Assembly (NCBI RefSeq): GCF_004745805.1
Contig: NZ_SRLQ01000009.1
Span: forward strand, 95,296 to 159,295
Direction of reading: 5' to 3'
Length of the DNA stretch: 64,000 nt
Source of the DNA: Mycolicibacterium sp. CH28
GTDB lineage: Bacteria > Actinomycetota > Actinomycetes > Mycobacteriales > Mycobacteriaceae
Shown: positions 61,492 through 64,000 of the stretch, one piece after another
Position numbering within the stretch: position 1 is the stretch's first letter
How the letters are laid out: every line of letters starts with the position of its first letter
Program-made: the position numbers and the translations under genes
Notes under the pieces: model-generated
Told to the model about the DNA's origin: nothing
Databases searched by the model: none
Seen by the model: only the letters and a program-made list of their open reading frames with translations

Positions 61492-61767
61492 CTACGGCCC
61501 GCCACCGTTGATGTACCAGGCCAGGCACCCGGGGTGGTGCCGGCAGGCGATGATCGCGCCCGGGTCGGGCGCGGCGCCTCGCACCCGCGGCTGGGTGGAG
61601 GGCAGGCTGCAACTCTGCAGGTACGGGTTCCACGGGATGATGCCGTCATAGCACTGCGCGACCGGGCGGGTCTGTGCGGTCCACAGGGCGGTTGGTGTGA
61701 CGAGGAAGGCGGCGGCGGCCACCGCGCCGAGGATAGTGCGGAGGGATCTTCGGACTCGAATGGTCAT
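61492..61767 (-). CDS. Small secreted cysteine-containing protein
   Basis: A 91-residue protein with an N-terminal signal peptide (RSLRTILGAVAAAAFLVTPT, then ALWTAQ). The mature part of about 60 residues has four cysteines (VAQCYDG, LQSCSLP, IIACRHH, HPGCLAWY), suggesting two disulfides. The start at 61767 (MTIRVRR) is preferred over 61797 because it gives a compact signal peptide. Convergent with relA. No named family recognised. Confidence 0.7.
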   Translation of the reverse strand: MTIRVRRSLRTILGAVAAAAFLVTPTALWTAQTRPVAQCYDGIIPWNPYLQSCSLPSTQPRVRGAAPDPGAIIACRHHPGCLAWYINGGGP

Positions 61768-61938
61768 AGCACCTGTGTGAACCACATTGGGCCACAAATT
61801 ATTTCAATCTGCGGCGGCGGATGCTTATTGACGTTGGCGACGAATTATCTTGTGTACCAACACAACCGATGGGGGAATAGTCGCTGCGCGTGTCGTCCTT
61901 GTTAGTGGGTGCCAGACCCTCTTGGAAGGAGAACGGCC

Positions 61939-62184
61939 ATGAGCAAGCGTCGTCACATATTGTCTGCAACCGCCGGAGCCGGTGCACTGGTCGCGCTGGG
62001 TGTGCTGGCCGCGGTTGAGGCCTACCCGCAATCGGCCACCGGCCCGTTCGCCAGTTCGGAGATGTCCACCGGAGTCACCATCACCCAATCGGCCGGCCCG
62101 ACGAAGACCGACCTTCCCGTTGCGGTGCCCGCCATCAAGGGGCCGGCTCCGCTGCCACCTGAGGAGCAGGGGCTGCCCGGATAA
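61939..62184 (+). CDS. Small exported or membrane-anchored protein
   Basis: An 81-residue protein. MSKRRHILSATAGAGALVAL starts a hydrophobic N-terminal signal or anchor up to about residue 27, followed by a polar Pro-rich tail (TITQSAGPTKTDLP, PAIKGPAPLPPEEQG). GGAAGGAGAACGG gives a strong ribosome site for the ATG at 61939. Divergent from the secreted cysteine protein. No known family recognised. Confidence 0.65.
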   Translation: MSKRRHILSATAGAGALVALGVLAAVEAYPQSATGPFASSEMSTGVTITQSAGPTKTDLPVAVPAIKGPAPLPPEEQGLPG

Positions 62185-62271
62185 CGTGGCGGCTCACCCG
62201 CCGAGTGTGCGGTCAGATCCGCCCCACCCGGCGTGTCCCGGATGAATTCGCACGCTCGCGTTCTCCGGGCG

Positions 62272-63276
62272 TCAGTCCAGCCGAATCGATCGGATCGTCA
62301 CCGGCCGTTTGGGCTGACCATCCTCAGCACCCCCGGCGATGCCGGCCACGGCGATGTCCTCCACCGTCTCCAGACCCTTCTCGTCGACCCGGCCGAACAC
62401 CGTGTAGGTCGGTGGCAGCATCGAGTCGCGGTACACGATGAAGAACTGGCTGCCATTGGTGTCGGGGCCGGAGTTGGCCATCGCCACGGTTCCGCGCGGG
62501 TATCGCACGCCCTGCTGTAGGGCTGGGTCGAACGGGCGGAACTGGTTGGTCGGGTATTCGTTGGTGAATCGGTAGCCGGGCCCGCCGCGGCCGGTGCCGG
62601 TCGGGTCGCCGCATTGCAGCATCGACAGCGTCGGCGAATCGGCGAGCCGGTGGCACGGGGTGTCGTCGAAGTACCCCTGCTGAGCGAGACTGACGAAACT
62701 GTTGACGGTGCAGGGCGCCTTTGCGTTGTCCAGCTGTAGGTCGATCGCGCCCGCGCTGGTCACCATGGTGGCGTTGACGGTTGCCGGCGAGGTGGGCACC
62801 TTGCCAGTCCGCGGTAACTTGTTGGGCTTGTCGGCCGGGGTGGCGGTGGCGGGGTAGGTGCAGTTGGCACCCCGGCTGGCCGGTGGAGCGAAGGGCGGTA
62901 GCTCGCCACTGCCGGGCCCGGTCGACGTCGTACGCCCAGGGATACCCGCACCACCGGAACGCTGCAGCTCGCGCGCCATCCAGGAGAAGAACATCGCGCC
63001 GGCGATCACCGCCACGATCGTCAGGACCGTCACCAGGTAACTGATCACCAGGCCTGCGATCGCCAGGCCGCGGCCCTCCTCACCGGACTTTTTTATCTGC
63101 GACAGCGACACGTGACCGAAGACGATGCCCAGCGGCGCGAACAGGAACGCACAGATCAGAGATGCGATCGCCATCCCGTTGGTCTGCGGTGGCGCCGGGT
63201 AGGGATACGGCCCCGGCCCGTACGGCGAACCGTAGGGCGGTGGCGGTGGCGGGTAGGACGGCGGGGGCTGGGTCAT
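62272..63276 (-). CDS. DUF4190-cyclophilin fusion (membrane peptidyl-prolyl isomerase)
   Basis: A 334-residue protein. Residues 1-32 are Pro/Tyr-rich. A DUF4190 domain with two transmembrane helices follows (GMAIASLICAFLFAPLGIVF and GLAIAGLVISYLVTVLTIVA). The cyclophilin domain from about 165 contains VNSFVSLAQQGYFDDTPCHR, GGPGYRFTNEYP, GTVAMANSGPDTNGSQFFIV and YTVFGRVDEKGLETV. The active-site Arg is replaced by the HR of TPCHRLADSP. The C-terminal domain is likely outside the membrane. It lies 6 bases behind a second cyclophilin gene, so both form a tandem pair. Confidence 0.9.
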   Translation of the reverse strand: MTQPPPSYPPPPPPYGSPYGPGPYPYPAPPQTNGMAIASLICAFLFAPLGIVFGHVSLSQIKKSGEEGRGLAIAGLVISYLVTVLTIVAVIAGAMFFSWMARELQRSGGAGIPGRTTSTGPGSGELPPFAPPASRGANCTYPATATPADKPNKLPRTGKVPTSPATVNATMVTSAGAIDLQLDNAKAPCTVNSFVSLAQQGYFDDTPCHRLADSPTLSMLQCGDPTGTGRGGPGYRFTNEYPTNQFRPFDPALQQGVRYPRGTVAMANSGPDTNGSQFFIVYRDSMLPPTYTVFGRVDEKGLETVEDIAVAGIAGGAEDGQPKRPVTIRSIRLD

Positions 63277-63282
63277 CGCCGT

Positions 63283-64000
63283 CTAGTCAAGCAGTACCGA
63301 CTTGATCTGTACGTCGGTCGCGGGCTTGCCGTCCTCGCCACCACCGGCGACACCCGCCGCGGCAATCTTGTCCAACGTCGCCAGGCCGGTCGCGTCGATC
63401 GTGCCGAAGGCGGTGTAGTTCGGCGGCAACTGCGAGTCCTTGTACACCAGGAAGAACTGGCTGCCGTTGGTGTCGGCACCGGCGTTGGCCATGGCCAGCG
63501 TGCCGCGCGGGTAGGTCAGCGGCTGCTGCAGCGCCGGGTCACCCTTCGGGTACTGGTCGGTGGGGTATTCGTTGGCGAACTGGTAACCCGGGCCGCCGGT
63601 GCCCTTACCGGTCGGGTCGCCGCACTGCAGCACCGCCAACGACGGCGAGGTGGTCAGCCGGTGGCACGGGGTGTCGTTGAAGAAGCCCTTCTGGGCCAGG
63701 CTCACGAAGCTGTTGACCGTGCACGGGGCCTTGGCGTTGTCCAGCACCAGGCCGAGGTTGCCCTGGTTGGTCGCCATGCTGACGCTCACCGTGGCCGGGT
63801 CGGTCGGGACCTTGCCGCTGTTCGGCGGTGCGACCGGCTTGCTGGCGGGCTCCGCCGAGGCGGGGTACTGGCAGTTGGCGCCCAGGTTGGCCGATGCCTT
63901 GAACGCGGGCAGGCCGCCGGTGGCCGGCGGGGCCGCGGTGGGTCCGCCGGACTCGGCGGGCGCGCTGGTGGCCGTCGACGACGAGGCCGCGCTGGTGGTC
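63283..64000 (-). CDS. Cyclophilin-type peptidyl-prolyl isomerase (5' end outside window)
   Basis: At least 238 residues are visible; the frame is open to the right edge. The upstream part is Ala/Ser/Thr/Pro-rich (TSAASSSTATSAPAESGG), a linker after a presumed membrane anchor. The cyclophilin domain has VNSFVSLAQKGFFNDTPCHR, GGPGYQFANEYP, GTLAMANAGADTNGSQFFLV and YTAFGTIDATGLATLDKI. It is the paralogue of the neighbouring DUF4190-cyclophilin gene and is the likely counterpart of Rv2582 (ppiB) next to relA. Confidence 0.88.
   Translation of the reverse strand, partial: TTSAASSSTATSAPAESGGPTAAPPATGGLPAFKASANLGANCQYPASAEPASKPVAPPNSGKVPTDPATVSVSMATNQGNLGLVLDNAKAPCTVNSFVSLAQKGFFNDTPCHRLTTSPSLAVLQCGDPTGKGTGGPGYQFANEYPTDQYPKGDPALQQPLTYPRGTLAMANAGADTNGSQFFLVYKDSQLPPNYTAFGTIDATGLATLDKIAAAGVAGGGEDGKPATDVQIKSVLLD

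Noticed and set aside
58989..61649. An 886-codon minus-strand open frame opposite relA
   Set aside because: relA on the plus strand has all expected domains. The antisense frame is rich in His/Gln/Arg/Gly without any domain and is a GC-skew shadow.

Overview
The window is high-GC actinobacterial DNA and almost certainly comes from a mycobacterium, probably an environmental or fast-growing Mycolicibacterium-type species. The phosphatidylinositol-mannoside (PIM) genes (pgsA-acyltransferase-pimA), an A-T-R carboxylic acid reductase next to gabT, and the chain yajC-secD-secF-lipoprotein-apt-relA-cyclophilin occur in the same order, from memory, as in M. tuberculosis between about Rv2614c (thrS) and Rv2582 (ppiB). 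No plasmid, phage or complete insertion sequence is visible.

Layout. (1) 1-16.7 kb is a mixed flank: the start of a P450 gene, an MBL-fold hydrolase, four tRNA genes (Val-GAC, Cys and Gly on the minus strand, Val-CAC on the plus strand), a decayed HD-domain gene, an alpha/beta hydrolase, an HxlR regulator, an MTA/SAH nucleosidase, a COG0523 GTPase behind a Zur-like operator, an IclR regulator, a STAS/anti-sigma pair, and a divergent lipid-catabolism locus (Ltp thiolase plus DUF35 protein against SDR, DapB-like dehydrogenase and TetR). A membrane-anchored Hsp70-like protein with a threonine-rich tail and several small membrane and thioesterase genes follow. (2) 16.7-23.3 kb is a tightly coupled operon: thrS, HIT protein, pgsA, PIM acyltransferase, pimA, Nudix. 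(3) 23.4-25.8 kb holds pdxS-tesB-pdxT, making PLP. (4) 26-32.6 kb is a variable insert: a thiolase remnant, phosphotransferase and acyl-CoA dehydrogenase genes divergent from an XRE-TetR fusion regulator and SDR, and a CocE-type hydrolase divergent from a TetR gene. Both divergent intergenic regions carry strong palindromes. (5) yebC, a molybdopterin oxidoreductase, a small membrane protein, then ruvCAB behind a LexA box. (6) 38.2-42.8 kb is a second variable insert: a DUF1304 protein, a TetR gene with operator, and a two-gene operon of a DUF7064-like protein and a rifampin-phosphotransferase-like PEP-utilising enzyme. (7) 42.9-51.2 kb has car, an F420-type oxidoreductase, an aldehyde dehydrogenase, gabT and a nitroreductase. 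(8) 51.3-61.4 kb is the conserved protein-export and stringent-response run, interrupted by a secreted protein whose C-terminal third resembles an aerolysin-type beta-hairpin module. (9) The window ends in small secreted proteins and two tandem cyclophilin genes, the last cut by the window edge.

The conserved runs are housekeeping (envelope lipid synthesis, PLP, recombination repair, Sec export, ppGpp). The inserts between them are regulator-plus-catabolic-enzyme cassettes, and most of the less ordinary biology lies there. No CRISPR array and no complete mobile element was found.
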